Positions 50,107 to 58,902 are shown, counted from the first letter of the stretch. The stretch is DNA of 64,000 nucleotides from Methylobacterium mesophilicum (GCF_022179445.1 NZ_BPQU01000024.1:24398-88397); one strand, 5' to 3'. The notes: a model not told the origin generated them from the sequence alone. Made by a program: numbers and translations.

Positions 50107-50928
50107 ATGGATGCCTCCCCCGAATTCCCGCGCCAGAGCCGCGTGCCCGTGTTCAACATGCCGGGAGTGGTGACGCTCTCGATCGGATTGCTGATGGCGA
50201 TCCAGGGCCTGCGCGAGTTCGTGCTGCCGGACACGCTCGACATCCGAGTCGTCCTCGACCTCGCCCTGGTCCCCGCGCGCTGGACGGTGTGGTTCGATCC
50301 CGGGAAGGCCGCCGACGTGATCCAGGCGGCCGCCGGCCTCGGCGACCCCGACATGGAGGCCGCCCGCGAGGCGTTCGCCCGCTACATCACCTCCGAGCAC
50401 GCGCTGCTGCCCTGGACGCTGGCGACCTACGCGCTTCTGCACGGCTCCTGGATGCACGTGATCTTCAACAGCGTCTGGCTGGCCGCCTTCGGGTCGCCGG
50501 TGGCCCGGCGGTGCGGCGCCGGGCGCTACTTTCTGATCGCGCTGGCCGGAACCGTGGCCGGCGGCCTGCTGCATGTGCTGATCGACCCCCTGAGCGCGGG
50601 ACCGCTGGTCGGCGCCTCGGCGGGGATCTCGGCCCTGATGGCGGCGGCCGCCCGCTTCGTGTTCCAGCCGCCCGCCTCCGGGTATGCGGGGCCGCCCTGG
50701 CAATTGCCGCCGCACCGGCCGGCCGAGACGATTCCCGAACTCCTGCGCAACCGGACCGCGGTGGCCTTCCTGGCGATCTGGCTCGTCACCAACCTGCTGT
50801 TCGGGCTCGTCAGCGTGCCGCTCGTGGGCGAGAACGCCGCGATCGCGTGGGACGCGCATCTCGGCGGCTTCATCGCGGGCTTCCTGCTGTTCCCGCTGCT
50901 CGATCGACGCGAGGCGGCCCGGCCCTGA
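50107..50928 (+). CDS. Rhomboid family intramembrane serine protease
   Basis: A 273-residue membrane protease that cleaves substrates within the bilayer. About six helices are seen; LLHGSWMHVIFNSVWLAAFG is the conserved H(x)nN region, LVGASAGISALMAAAA has the catalytic serine in GxSxG, and AIAWDAHLGGFIAGFLLFP has the catalytic histidine. ATG 50107 is taken because it begins protein-like sequence; a GG lies directly before it, closer than usual for a binding site. It is followed by the CBS gene with a 141-bp gap. Substrates unknown. Confidence 0.9.
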   Translation: MDASPEFPRQSRVPVFNMPGVVTLSIGLLMAIQGLREFVLPDTLDIRVVLDLALVPARWTVWFDPGKAADVIQAAAGLGDPDMEAAREAFARYITSEHALLPWTLATYALLHGSWMHVIFNSVWLAAFGSPVARRCGAGRYFLIALAGTVAGGLLHVLIDPLSAGPLVGASAGISALMAAAARFVFQPPASGYAGPPWQLPPHRPAETIPELLRNRTAVAFLAIWLVTNLLFGLVSVPLVGENAAIAWDAHLGGFIAGFLLFPLLDRREAARP

Positions 50929-51069
50929 AACGAAGTCCCGGCATCTTGCCAACGCGGCGGATCGGTCACACACTCGCCATAATGTGAACGAGCCGGGGCC
51001 AACCCGGACGACAGCGTAACGGAGGCGCCGCGGCTGACGGCGCACGCACCGCGTCACAGGGAGAGAGCC

Positions 51070-51501
51070 ATGACCGTCGCACGCATCCTCGCCGAGAAGG
51101 GCAGCTCCGTCGTCACCGTGAGCCCCGACAAGACCCTCGAGGACGTGATCCAGATCCTCGCCGACAAGCGGATCGGCGCGCTGGTGGTCGCCCACGCCGA
51201 CGGGGCGGTGGCCGGGATCATCTCGGAGCGGGACATCATGCGGGCGCTCGCCCGCCACGGCGGCGCGACCTTCGATGCGCCTGTCTCGGACCACATGACC
51301 GCCGACGTCACCACCTGCGGCCGGAGCACCACCCTCGAGGAGGTGATGGGCCTGATGACGCAAGGGCGGTTCCGCCACGTCCCCGTCTGCGAGGACGGCC
51401 GCCTCGTCGGCCTGATCTCGATCGGCGACGTGGTGGCGCGCCGCATCGCCACGGTCGAGGCCGAGCACCAGGCCCTGCGCGACTACATCACCATGGCGTG
51501 A
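51070..51501 (+). CDS. CBS-domain pair protein
   Basis: A 143-residue protein made of two CBS motifs that together bind adenine nucleotides. ARILAEKGSSVVTVSPDKTL, ILADKRIGALVVAHADGAVA and IISERDIMRALARHG form the first; VSDHMTADVTTCGRSTTLEE and RHVPVCEDGRLVGLISIGDV the second. ATG 51070 follows CAGGGAGAGAGCC. No catalytic domain is attached, so it likely senses AMP/ATP and regulates an unidentified partner. It is convergent with the phosphatase gene, separated by a hairpin at 51511-51535. Confidence 0.92.
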   Translation: MTVARILAEKGSSVVTVSPDKTLEDVIQILADKRIGALVVAHADGAVAGIISERDIMRALARHGGATFDAPVSDHMTADVTTCGRSTTLEEVMGLMTQGRFRHVPVCEDGRLVGLISIGDVVARRIATVEAEHQALRDYITMA

Positions 51502-51510
51502 GATCGCGCG

Positions 51511-51535
51511 CCGGCCGGACGCGGAGTCCGGCCGG
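51511..51535. terminator. Hairpin between the CBS and PhoD-type genes
   Basis: CCGGCCGGAC (51511-51520) pairs with GTCCGGCCGG (51526-51535) with a 5-nt loop, placed between convergent stop codons. No T-run is present. Confidence 0.6.
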
Positions 51536-51541
51536 GGTCGC

Positions 51542-53113
51542 CTATGCCTTCGCGGGGTCGAGGGTGACGTGCCAGAGGTCGGCGTCGGCCGCGTCCTTGA
51601 GGGTCACGGTCATCTGCTCGGTGTCGCCGTCCACCGCGACGTGGCCGAAGAACTGGTAGCCGGCGGCCGGTGACAGATTCACCTGGCCCTTGTCGGGCGC
51701 CTTCACGTAGCGCAGCTGCGGGCCGAACGTGTTGTCCAGTGCGTTGGGGCCGAACGTGCCGGCGTGGAGCGGGCCGGAGACGAACTCCCAGAACGGGTCG
51801 AAATCCTGGAACTGCGCTTTGTTGGGGTCGTAATAGTGGGCGGCCGTGTAGTGCACGTCCGCGGTCAGCCAGACGGTGTTGCGGATCTTGGCCTGCTTGA
51901 TGAAGCGCAGCAGGTCGGCGATCTCCAGCTCGCGCCCGAGCGGCGGCCCGTCGCCCTGCGCCACCGCCTCCGAGCCGAAATTGCGGTCGACATCGTAGGT
52001 CACCACGAGGCCGAGCGGCATGTCGGCGGCGATCACCTTCCAGGTCGCGCGGGACTCCGTGAGAGCGCGCTTCAGCCACGCGATCTGCTGCGGCCCGAGG
52101 AAGTGCGCGTCCGGGCCGTATTCTGTCTGCCGGTTCTCGCCGTTCGGGCCCCGGTAGGAGCGCATGTCGAGCATGAACACGTCCACCAGCGGGCCGTAGG
52201 CGATCTTGCGGTAGACCCGGCCGGGCTCGGCCGGCTCGAAGCGCATCGGCATGTATTCGTGGAAGGCGCGCGCCGCGCGCAGCTGCATCGCGAGCACGTT
52301 CGGGTCGGTGTACTTCTTCTTGAGGTGCTCGGCCCGGGTGAGCGGCTCGCCCGGCCACCAGTTGTTGGTGACCTCGTGGTCGTCCCACTGCGCCAGGATC
52401 GGCACGGCGGCGTTCATCGCGAGCACGTTCCGGTCGGTGAGGTTGTACTTGTGGCGGCCGCGGAACTCGGTGAGCGTCTCGGCGGGCTTCGAGACCTCCT
52501 CGGTGACGCGGTTGCGCCAGAGGCTGCCGTCCGGGAGCTTCACCTCGGCCTGGATCGGCCCGTCGGCATAGATCGTGTCGCCGGAATGGATGAAGAAGTC
52601 CGGGCGGTTCTTGAGGATCGCGGAGTAGATCGTCATGCCGCCGCGGGCCTCGTCGATGCCCCAGCCCTGGCCTACCGTGTCGCCCGACCAGCAGAACGAG
52701 ACCGAGCGCTTGTCCGCCGGCGCGGTGCGGAACCGCCCGACCTGCGCGGGTCCGACGATGGTCGGCGCGGCGACATCCTGCAGCCGGACCCGGTAGAACA
52801 CGTCCTGCCCCGGCGGCAGCCCGGTCAGCGCCACCTTCACGGTGCCGTCGCTCTCGGGCAGCGCGTCCGCGAAGACCCCGCCGCGGATCTCGGAGAGGCT
52901 CTCGGTGGTGGCCCACTCGATCATCGCCCGGGCCGGACGGTCGGAGCGGGCCCAGACCACCGCCGAATCGGTGCCGACATCGCCGGACTGGAGGCCGTGG
53001 CTGAGGAGCGGCCGGTCGGCGGCCCGGCTCAGGCCGGGGCGGGCCAGGCCGGTGGCGATCCCGACGAGGCTCGCGCCTCCGGACAGAAGGATCTGGCGGC
53101 GGCTCGTATACAT
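51542..53113 (-). CDS. PhoD-like alkaline phosphatase/phosphodiesterase, Tat-exported
   Basis: A 523-residue secreted metallophosphoesterase. The N-terminus has the twin-arginine signal SRRQILLSGGASLVG followed by a hydrophobic stretch. HGLQSGDVGTDSAVVWARSD begins the PhoD N-terminal domain. The metal sites are in FCWSGDTVGQGWGIDEARGG, DFFIHSGDTIYADGPI, VPILAQWDDHEVTNNWW and NTVWLTADVHYTAAHYYDPN. Fe/Ca-dependent hydrolysis of phosphodiesters or monoesters supplies phosphate. ATG 53113 is preceded by AGAGGGCTTCC. The gene stands alone, and no Pho box could be identified by eye. Confidence 0.92.
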   Translation of the reverse strand: MYTSRRQILLSGGASLVGIATGLARPGLSRAADRPLLSHGLQSGDVGTDSAVVWARSDRPARAMIEWATTESLSEIRGGVFADALPESDGTVKVALTGLPPGQDVFYRVRLQDVAAPTIVGPAQVGRFRTAPADKRSVSFCWSGDTVGQGWGIDEARGGMTIYSAILKNRPDFFIHSGDTIYADGPIQAEVKLPDGSLWRNRVTEEVSKPAETLTEFRGRHKYNLTDRNVLAMNAAVPILAQWDDHEVTNNWWPGEPLTRAEHLKKKYTDPNVLAMQLRAARAFHEYMPMRFEPAEPGRVYRKIAYGPLVDVFMLDMRSYRGPNGENRQTEYGPDAHFLGPQQIAWLKRALTESRATWKVIAADMPLGLVVTYDVDRNFGSEAVAQGDGPPLGRELEIADLLRFIKQAKIRNTVWLTADVHYTAAHYYDPNKAQFQDFDPFWEFVSGPLHAGTFGPNALDNTFGPQLRYVKAPDKGQVNLSPAAGYQFFGHVAVDGDTEQMTVTLKDAADADLWHVTLDPAKA

Positions 53114-53205
53114 TGGAAGCCCTCTAGGTCGATGAGGGCCCATCGCAACCGCTCGTTACAACCGCGTGACGATCCTCGGGCGCGACGCCGCCTGCGGCGA
53201 GCGCT

Positions 53206-54189
53206 CTAGGCCCGCGCGGCGGCGCCGTTCACGACGGCGCGGATCCGGGGCAGGGCCGCCCGGGCCGCCCGGTAGCCGATATCGATCCCCTCGGCGGCCT
53301 TGTGAAAGTCGAACAGGCCGAAGCCGGCGACATCCGGGCCGATCGCCACGTCCGGCGGGTCGCGTTCCAGCCGCGCCCGGGAGATCCGGTCCTGGGTGAT
53401 GTTGAAGGCGCCCAGCACCACCCGGGCGATGCCCGGGACCGGGATCTCGGGTTCCTGGGGCTCGAAGCCCGGCAGGCACGCGCGGATCACCTGGAGGAAG
53501 CTGCGGCGCGCGGCCGGCGTCGGCACCTCGTGCACCACCGGGCCGCCGGTATCGCCGTTGAGGTTCACGCAGATGACGAGGTCGGCCCCGAGCGTGCGGG
53601 CGAGCGCCACCGGCACAGGGTTGACCAGGGTCCCGTCCATCAGCACGCGCCCCTCGTGGGTCACGGGCGGGAACAGGCCGGGGATCGCGTAGGAGGCGCG
53701 CACCGCCTCCACGGTCGGGCCCTCGGTCAGGCTCACCTCCAGGCCGCTGCCGAACTCGGTGGCGACGCAGCCGAAGCGGATCGGCAGGCTCTCGATCCGG
53801 CGCGTGCCGAGATCGGCGAACAGGCGCCGACGCAGGCGGTTGCCGGCGATCAGCCCGGAACCGGGAAAGCGCGGGTCGATCAGCCGGACCACCCGGTGCC
53901 GGGTCAGTTCCCGCGCGAAGGTCTCCAGCCGGTCGAGGCGCCCCGCGGCGTAGCAGGCGCCGACCACCGCCCCGATCGAGCAGCCGGCCACCACGGTGGG
54001 ATGGATGCCGCCTTCCTCGAGGGCGCGGATCACCCCGATATGGGCCCAGCCCCGGGCCGAGCCGCCGCCCAGCGCCAGGCCGATGCGGGGGCCGGCGCTC
54101 GGCAGGGGCCGGATCGGCTCGACGGTGCCGGGAAGGAAATAGGGGACGGCCGGACATTCTTGCCACTGCAAGGCAAGGGACGCGCTCAT
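53206..54189 (-). CDS. Patatin-like phospholipase
   Basis: A 327-residue serine lipase of the patatin/RssA family. LALGGGSARGWAHIGVIRAL holds the oxyanion hole, VAGCSIGAVVGACYAAG the nucleophile (GxSxG), and LMDGTLVNPVPVALAR the catalytic Asp (DGT in place of the usual DGG). No signal peptide. ATG 54189 overlaps the hisI stop (ATGA) with GGAGG upstream, so it is translationally coupled to hisI. Substrate, a phospholipid or lysophospholipid, is not known. Confidence 0.88.
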   Translation of the reverse strand: MSASLALQWQECPAVPYFLPGTVEPIRPLPSAGPRIGLALGGGSARGWAHIGVIRALEEGGIHPTVVAGCSIGAVVGACYAAGRLDRLETFARELTRHRVVRLIDPRFPGSGLIAGNRLRRRLFADLGTRRIESLPIRFGCVATEFGSGLEVSLTEGPTVEAVRASYAIPGLFPPVTHEGRVLMDGTLVNPVPVALARTLGADLVICVNLNGDTGGPVVHEVPTPAARRSFLQVIRACLPGFEPQEPEIPVPGIARVVLGAFNITQDRISRARLERDPPDVAIGPDVAGFGLFDFHKAAEGIDIGYRAARAALPRIRAVVNGAAARA

Positions 54190-54608
54190 GTCCCGGCGGC
54201 CTCCAGGGTGACGGCGCCGTCCGGCCCGCGCACGACGCGGCGGTAGAAGCAGGCCCGGCGGCCGGTGTGGCAGCAGCCGCCGTCGCCGCCGACCTCCACG
54301 CGGATCAGCAGCGCGTCCTGGTCGCAATCGACCCGCATCTCGACGACGCGCTGGATCTGCCCGCTGGTCGCGCCCTTGTGCCAGAGTTCCTGCCGGGACC
54401 GCGACCAGTACCAGGCTTCCCCGGTGGCGATGGTCCGGGCCAGGGATTCGGCGTTCATGTGGGCGAGCATCAGCACGCGCCCGTCATGGGCGTCGACCGC
54501 GATGCAGGCGACCAGGCCGTCCCGGTCGAAGCGCGGGGTCAGGCCCGTGCCTTCCTCGACCTCGGCCCGGGTGCCGGGGGGATCGAAAGCGCTATCGCTT
54601 GCGGTCAT
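54186..54608 (-). CDS. hisI: Phosphoribosyl-AMP cyclohydrolase
   Basis: Third step of histidine biosynthesis: opens the adenine ring of phosphoribosyl-AMP, using Zn2+. The 140-residue protein has DGLVACIAVDAHDGRVLMLA, MNAESLARTIATGEAWYWSR, SRQELWHKGATSGQIQRV and the metal-binding VDCDQDALLIRV plus GGCCHTGRRACFYR. This is the single-domain form, without a fused HisE. ATG 54608 is used; the frame is open upstream. It is coupled to the patatin gene downstream and lies 107 bp after folE. Confidence 0.94.
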   Translation of the reverse strand: MTASDSAFDPPGTRAEVEEGTGLTPRFDRDGLVACIAVDAHDGRVLMLAHMNAESLARTIATGEAWYWSRSRQELWHKGATSGQIQRVVEMRVDCDQDALLIRVEVGGDGGCCHTGRRACFYRRVVRGPDGAVTLEAAGT

Positions 54609-54715
54609 GGCGGCAGAAGCGAGTCCGGTGGAGCTTGAATCGACGCTATGGGGTGTAGCCCGATCGATGAAGGCCGCGTGACGATGGCCGCCCGATCGGG
54701 GCATCCGGCCTGCGG

Positions 54716-55492
54716 TTACTTGGTGCCGCCGCGCACCAGGGTGAGGAAGCGCACCTGCTCGCTGGCGTCGTCCTTGAAGACGCCGCGGAACTGGCTGGTG
54801 ATCGTCGAGACGCCGGCCTTCTGCACGCCGCGCATCGCCATGCAGAGGTGCTCGGCCTCCACCATCACGGCGACGCCCCGGGGCTTGAGGATGCTCTCGA
54901 TCACGTCGGCGACCTGCGCGGTCATGGTCTCCTGCGTCTGCAGGCGGCGCGCGAAGGTGTCGACCACGCGGGCGAGCTTCGAGAGCCCGACGACCCCGCG
55001 GGTCGGGTAATAGGCGATGTGGGCGAGCCCCATGAACGGCACCATGTGGTGCTCGCAATGGGAGTAGAACGGGATGTCGCGCACCAGCACGATGTCCGAA
55101 TAGCCCTCGACCTCCTCGAAGACGCGGGCCAGCAGGGCCTCGGCATCCATCTCGTAGCCGCCGAACAGCTGCCCGAAGGCCTTGGTGACCCGGGCCGGCG
55201 TGTCGCGCAGACCCTCGCGGGTCGGATCGTCGCCGGCCCATCGCAGGAGCGTGCGCACCGCGGCCTCGGCCTCGGCACGGCTCGGGCGGCCGGTCTCGAT
55301 CCCCTCGGGCACGCGGGTGGCGGAGGCGGGCTCCGGCGCGACCTCGACCGCTGCGGGGCGGCCGTCATCGACCGGTCGGTTGTCGTTGCGCATGCCGGTC
55401 AGACTCTGTCCCAGATCCCGCCCATCGATGCCGCCCCGGTCCGGACCCTGTCCTTCGCCTCGATAGGACAATGATTTAAGCGCGGCATCCAT
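54716..55492 (-). CDS. folE: GTP cyclohydrolase I
   Basis: Converts GTP to dihydroneopterin triphosphate, the first step of folate (and tetrahydromethanopterin-like pterin) synthesis. The 258-residue protein has a non-conserved N-terminal ~65 residues, then EGLRDTPARVTKAFGQLFGG, YSHCEHHMVPFMGLAHIAYY (Zn/active-site Cys and His), GLSKLARVVDTFARRLQTQE and AEHLCMAMRGVQKAGVSTIT. Start at ATG 55492 is preceded by CCGGAGATGCC; ATG 55393 is an alternative that trims 33 residues. The family is usually ~200 residues, so this is a long-N-terminus version. Confidence 0.92.
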   Translation of the reverse strand: MDAALKSLSYRGEGQGPDRGGIDGRDLGQSLTGMRNDNRPVDDGRPAAVEVAPEPASATRVPEGIETGRPSRAEAEAAVRTLLRWAGDDPTREGLRDTPARVTKAFGQLFGGYEMDAEALLARVFEEVEGYSDIVLVRDIPFYSHCEHHMVPFMGLAHIAYYPTRGVVGLSKLARVVDTFARRLQTQETMTAQVADVIESILKPRGVAVMVEAEHLCMAMRGVQKAGVSTITSQFRGVFKDDASEQVRFLTLVRGGTK

Positions 55493-55803
55493 GGCATCTC
55501 CGGCCCGCGCCACACGGGACTTCATCGTGGTGCTGTCAGGCTTGGCATACATCGTCGGATCGCGTCGGGCCTGTGAGGGAGATCCCGGGCTCGAAACAAG
55601 TTCGAGCCGGCGCCCCGGTTGGACTAGAGCCGTGGGAACTACCTTGGCCGTGGGCGCGACCCTGGTCGACGAACCGCCTCCTCGCGAAGCGACCGTCGGG
55701 GGCCTATATCATTGTTCGCGCGGCAACACGCAATGCACGGGTCGCGCGGCAGAATCCCGATGGGCAATAGCCCGATCGGATGACGCACCCGCCCGAGGCC
55801 CCG

Positions 55804-56295
55804 ATGCTCGACGACATCTACAACCGCCGTATCCTCGAACTGGCCGCCGACATCCCGCATCTGGGACGCCTGGAGCGGCCCGATGCCAGCGCCACCGCGC
55901 ATTCCCGTTTGTGCGGCTCGACGGTGACGATCGACCTCGTACTCGGCGCGGACGGCCGCGTGGCCGACTTCGCTCAGGAGGTCCGGGCCTGCGCCCTCGG
56001 GCAGGCCTCCTCGTCGCTGATGGGCCGCCACGTGGTCGGCGCCACCGAGGACGAGCTGCGCGGCGTCCGCGAGGCCATGCGGGCGATGCTCAAGGCCAAC
56101 GGTCCCGCGCCCGACGGGGCCTGGGCGGACCTCGCGGTCCTGGAGCCGGTGCGGGAGTTCAAGGCGCGCCATGCCTCGACCCTGCTGACCTTCGACGCGG
56201 TGGTCGACGCCCTCGACCAGATCGCCGCCAAGCGCCAATCCGGCGGAGAACAAGCCACCGGAAAGCCGGCTACAGCGGCGACGGCCGCCGCGTAG
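55804..56295 (+). CDS. Iron-sulfur cluster assembly scaffold-like protein (IscU/NifU-N family)
   Basis: A 163-residue IscU-fold protein. MLDDIYNRRILELAADIPHL is the N-terminal helix, HSRLCGSTVTIDLVLGADGR has the first cysteine (C37), and EVRACALGQASSSLMGRHVV the second (C63). The third conserved cysteine is not present: the equivalent stretch reads EFKARHASTLLTFDAVVDAL. ATG 55804 has CCCGAGG upstream; ATG 55780 would add eight residues. It precedes yidD by 6 bp, so they are cotranscribed. It may be a non-canonical scaffold or carrier rather than the housekeeping IscU. Confidence 0.85.
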   Translation: MLDDIYNRRILELAADIPHLGRLERPDASATAHSRLCGSTVTIDLVLGADGRVADFAQEVRACALGQASSSLMGRHVVGATEDELRGVREAMRAMLKANGPAPDGAWADLAVLEPVREFKARHASTLLTFDAVVDALDQIAAKRQSGGEQATGKPATAATAAA

Positions 56296-56301
56296 GCCCC
56301 G

Positions 56302-56676
56302 ATGGTCCGCCGCGCCGCGCATTGGGCGATTCGCACCTACCAGCTGACCCTGTCGGGCTTGATCGGCCGCCAGTGCCGCCACTGGCCGAGCTGCTCCGAA
56401 TACGCCGACCAGGCCATCGCCCGGCACGGCCTCTGGCCGGGCGCCTGGATGGGATTCGCACGGATCTGCCGCTGTGGCCCGTTCGGTACCCACGGCATCG
56501 ATCTCGTGCCGGAGCGGCTGCCGGGCGGGGGCGTCTGGTACCGCCCCTGGGCCTATGCCCGCTGGCGCGGCGTCGAGGCGCCGCCGTCGCCCTTCGCCTG
56601 CGAGGCGGTGGCGGTCGGGCCCGACCGCCCGGCCGAGGCCGGCCGGGATGGAGCGCGGCGTTCCAGCGGCCTCTGA
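56302..56676 (+). CDS. yidD: Membrane protein insertion efficiency factor YidD
   Basis: A 124-residue protein of the YidD (DUF37) family, which helps YidC insert inner-membrane proteins. WAIRTYQLTLSGLIGRQCRH, WPSCSEYADQAIARHGLWPG and RICRCGPFGTHGIDLVPERL contain the conserved cysteines and the amphipathic N-terminus. The C-terminal ~45 residues are an extension not seen in the short forms. It lies 6 bp after the IscU-like gene. Confidence 0.92.
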   Translation: MVRRAAHWAIRTYQLTLSGLIGRQCRHWPSCSEYADQAIARHGLWPGAWMGFARICRCGPFGTHGIDLVPERLPGGGVWYRPWAYARWRGVEAPPSPFACEAVAVGPDRPAEAGRDGARRSSGL

Positions 56677-56808
56677 CGACCGCGCGTTCCGCCATCCACA
56701 GGCCGCCGCCGATCGGACGAGGCCTGGCAACCGATCCCGCGGAGTCCGGTTGTCTCTCCAGATGGCTCGGCCCTGCGCGGCTGGGCGGCAATCCAGAGCG
56801 TGCGAACC

Positions 56809-56979
56809 ATGTCCACCGAATTCAGAGGCAAGACGCATATCGACATCTTCGACCGGGTCATGCGCGAAGAATGGGCGCAGCGCTTCGGTGTCAGCGAGGA
56901 GCGGCTGCGCAAAGCCGTGACCATGGTGGGGAGCCGGATCACCAGCGTCGCCGCCTATCTCGACAAGCCGGCCTCGTGA
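56809..56979 (+). CDS. DUF3606-type small protein
   Basis: A 56-residue protein of the DUF3606 family: FRGKTHIDIFDRVMREEWAQ then FGVSEERLRKAVTMVGSRIT. Function unknown; such proteins are common in Alphaproteobacteria and look like small helical DNA-associated or stress proteins. Its TGA (56977-56979) overlaps the ATG of the DUF2934 gene, so the two are translationally coupled. Confidence 0.72.
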   Translation: MSTEFRGKTHIDIFDRVMREEWAQRFGVSEERLRKAVTMVGSRITSVAAYLDKPAS

Positions 56980-57242
56980 TGAAGGGCGACTCGTCCGAAT
57001 CCGGTCGCGACGCACGGTCTATTCCGGAACCCGCTGCCCCGGAGCCGGCGATCCCGGAGAGCGGGCCGCGGCCACCCCCCTCACGGATCGAGGACAAATC
57101 TGCGCCGGACGCGATCCCGTTCGAGCAGATCCGGGAGCGCGCCTACGAGTTGTGGGAGCGCAACCACCGGCCGGAAGGCTTCGAGATCGAGTTCTGGCTG
57201 CTGGCGGAGCGGGAACTGCGCAAGGAACGCAGTCGCAAGTAG
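56979..57242 (+). CDS. DUF2934 family protein
   Basis: An 87-residue protein with a Pro/Ser-rich N-terminus and the DUF2934 core RERAYELWERNHRPEGFEIE then FWLLAERELRKERSRK. Function unknown. ATG 56979 overlaps the stop of the DUF3606 gene (TGATG). Confidence 0.85.
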   Translation: MKGDSSESGRDARSIPEPAAPEPAIPESGPRPPPSRIEDKSAPDAIPFEQIRERAYELWERNHRPEGFEIEFWLLAERELRKERSRK

Positions 57243-57491
57243 GCCGAGGCGGCACCGGTGCCTCCGCGGACCGATCCGCCGTCGTCCTGAGCCCTTCGAC
57301 GGCTGGCGTGGCTTTGCCAGATGGCGCAGGCTTTGCGACAGGTCGCCGCGACGGCCCTCAGCGGCGACCGGCGATGTCGAGGGGACGGAAATGGACCCGG
57401 GTAATCTGCCAGACCGGCCTTGCCGTGCTTCGCGGACGAAGTGTCTCGCTGTTCCAGGGCGTCGGACCCAGAGCGATGCCCGGAGCTGCGC

Positions 57492-58001
57492 GTGAGCGCC
57501 GTAACCCGCCGGGCCTTCGCCGAACTCGGCCTCGGCGGCGCGGCCATGGCCGCCGCCGCGGGCGGATCCCAGGCTGGGCCGGCCCCCGCGAGCGGCGGGG
57601 GGCGGCCCGGGGCGCTGACCGTGGCCCCGACCTCGCAGGCCGGGCTCGGACCGCGGCTGACCCTGCACGCGCTCGACAACGCCCACGGGACCCCGGCGGC
57701 CGGCCTGGTCTGCGACCTGTCGATCCGCGAGGGCGACGTCTACCGGCCGATCAAGACGGTCACCACCGCGGCCAACGGCAGGCCGGCCGAACCCCTCCTC
57801 GTCGACGACGCGCTGAAGGCCGGCCGCTACGAACTGGTGCTGCATGTCGGGGCGTATTTCGCGGCCCTCGGGGCGACCCTGCCGAGCCCGAACTTCCTGA
57901 GCCTCGTGCCGATCCGCTTCCAGGTCCGCGACGCGCGCCAGCGCTACCACCTGCCGGTGCTGTTCACGCCCTGGGGCTATTCCTACTATCGGGGCAGCTG
58001 A
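57492..58001 (+). CDS. Exported transthyretin-like protein / hydroxyisourate hydrolase paralogue
   Basis: A 169-residue protein: a Tat-like signal (TRRAFAELGLGGAAMAAAAG) then a transthyretin/HIU-hydrolase fold. LTLHALDNAHGTPAAGLVCD holds the His, VTTAANGRPAEPLL the Arg, RFQVRDARQRYHLPVLFTPW the second His, and it ends in YYRGS, the family's active-site C-terminal tetrapeptide. All catalytic positions seem kept, so it may hydrolyse 5-hydroxyisourate outside the cytoplasm or a related substrate. GTG 57492 follows CCCGGAG. It lies 25 bp before uraH. Confidence 0.8.
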   Translation: MSAVTRRAFAELGLGGAAMAAAAGGSQAGPAPASGGGRPGALTVAPTSQAGLGPRLTLHALDNAHGTPAAGLVCDLSIREGDVYRPIKTVTTAANGRPAEPLLVDDALKAGRYELVLHVGAYFAALGATLPSPNFLSLVPIRFQVRDARQRYHLPVLFTPWGYSYYRGS

Positions 58002-58026
58002 GCCCAATCTCACGGGACCCGCATCC

Positions 58027-58380
58027 ATGGCCGGCATCTCGACGCATGTCCTCGATACCGACCGCGGCCGCCCCGCCGCGGGCGTCCGGATCGACTTCTC
58101 GGTCCTGGAGGACGGGACGTGGCGGCTGGTGAAGAGCGTCGTCACCAACGCGGATGGGCGCACCGACGCGCCGATCCTGCCGGCCGGCGAAGCCCGGACC
58201 GGGCAGTACGAGCTGGCGTTCCACGTCGCGGATTACTTCCGGGACCGTCCGGGCACTGACCCGGGCGACGTCTTCATCGACGACCCGGTGGTGCGCTTCG
58301 CGATCTTCGATGCCGGGCAGCACTACCATGTGCCGATGCTGTGCGCGCCGGCGAGCTTCACCACCTACCGCGGCAGCTGA
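58027..58380 (+). CDS. uraH: 5-hydroxyisourate hydrolase
   Basis: Second step of urate breakdown to allantoin: hydrolyses 5-hydroxyisourate to OHCU. The 117-residue protein has ISTHVLDTDRGRPAAGVRID, VVTNADGRTDAPILPAGE and QYELAFHVADYFRDRPG, and ends in TTYRGS. Normal length, cytoplasmic. It lies 6 bp before uraD and 25 bp after the exported paralogue, making one operon. Confidence 0.94.
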   Translation: MAGISTHVLDTDRGRPAAGVRIDFSVLEDGTWRLVKSVVTNADGRTDAPILPAGEARTGQYELAFHVADYFRDRPGTDPGDVFIDDPVVRFAIFDAGQHYHVPMLCAPASFTTYRGS

Positions 58381-58386
58381 AGCGTC

Positions 58387-58896
58387 ATGCCCGATCTGTC
58401 GGCGATCAACCGGTTGGACGAAAAGGCCTTCGTGACGCTGCTCGGCGGCGTGTTCGAGCACGCGCCCTGGGTGGCGCAGGCCGCCTGGCCGCACCGGCCC
58501 TTCGCGAGCCTCGCCGCCCTGCACGACGCGATGATGCAGGCGGTGCGCACCGCGCCACCGGAGCGCCGCCGCGCCTTCCTCAACAACCATCCGGAGCTGG
58601 CCGGCCCGGAGGCCCGGGCCCGCAGCCTGACGGCGGATTCGACGCGCGAGCAGGGCAGCGCCGGCCTCGACCGCATCGACGCGGAGGAAGGCGCGGCCTT
58701 CGATCGCCTGAACGCGGCCTATCGCGCCCGGTTCGGCTTCCCGTTCATCATCGCGGTGCGCGGGCGCGGGCGGGCCGAAATCCTCGCCGCGTTCGAGGCG
58801 CGCCTGTCCCGGGAACCGGCCGCCGAGGAGGCGACCGCCCTCGAGGAGGTCGCCCTGATCACCCGCATGCGCCTCGACGGGCTGGTCTCGGCCTGA
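58387..58896 (+). CDS. uraD: OHCU decarboxylase
   Basis: Third step of the urate pathway: decarboxylates 2-oxo-4-hydroxy-4-carboxy-5-ureidoimidazoline stereospecifically to (S)-allantoin. The 169-residue protein has FVTLLGGVFEHAPWVAQAAW, FLNNHPELAGPEARA (catalytic His in NNHPELAG), LTADSTREQGSAGLD and FGFPFIIAVRGRGRAEILAA. It follows uraH by 6 bp. No urate oxidase gene is seen in the window. Confidence 0.93.
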   Translation: MPDLSAINRLDEKAFVTLLGGVFEHAPWVAQAAWPHRPFASLAALHDAMMQAVRTAPPERRRAFLNNHPELAGPEARARSLTADSTREQGSAGLDRIDAEEGAAFDRLNAAYRARFGFPFIIAVRGRGRAEILAAFEARLSREPAAEEATALEEVALITRMRLDGLVSA

Positions 58897-58902
58897 CCCG
58901 GC

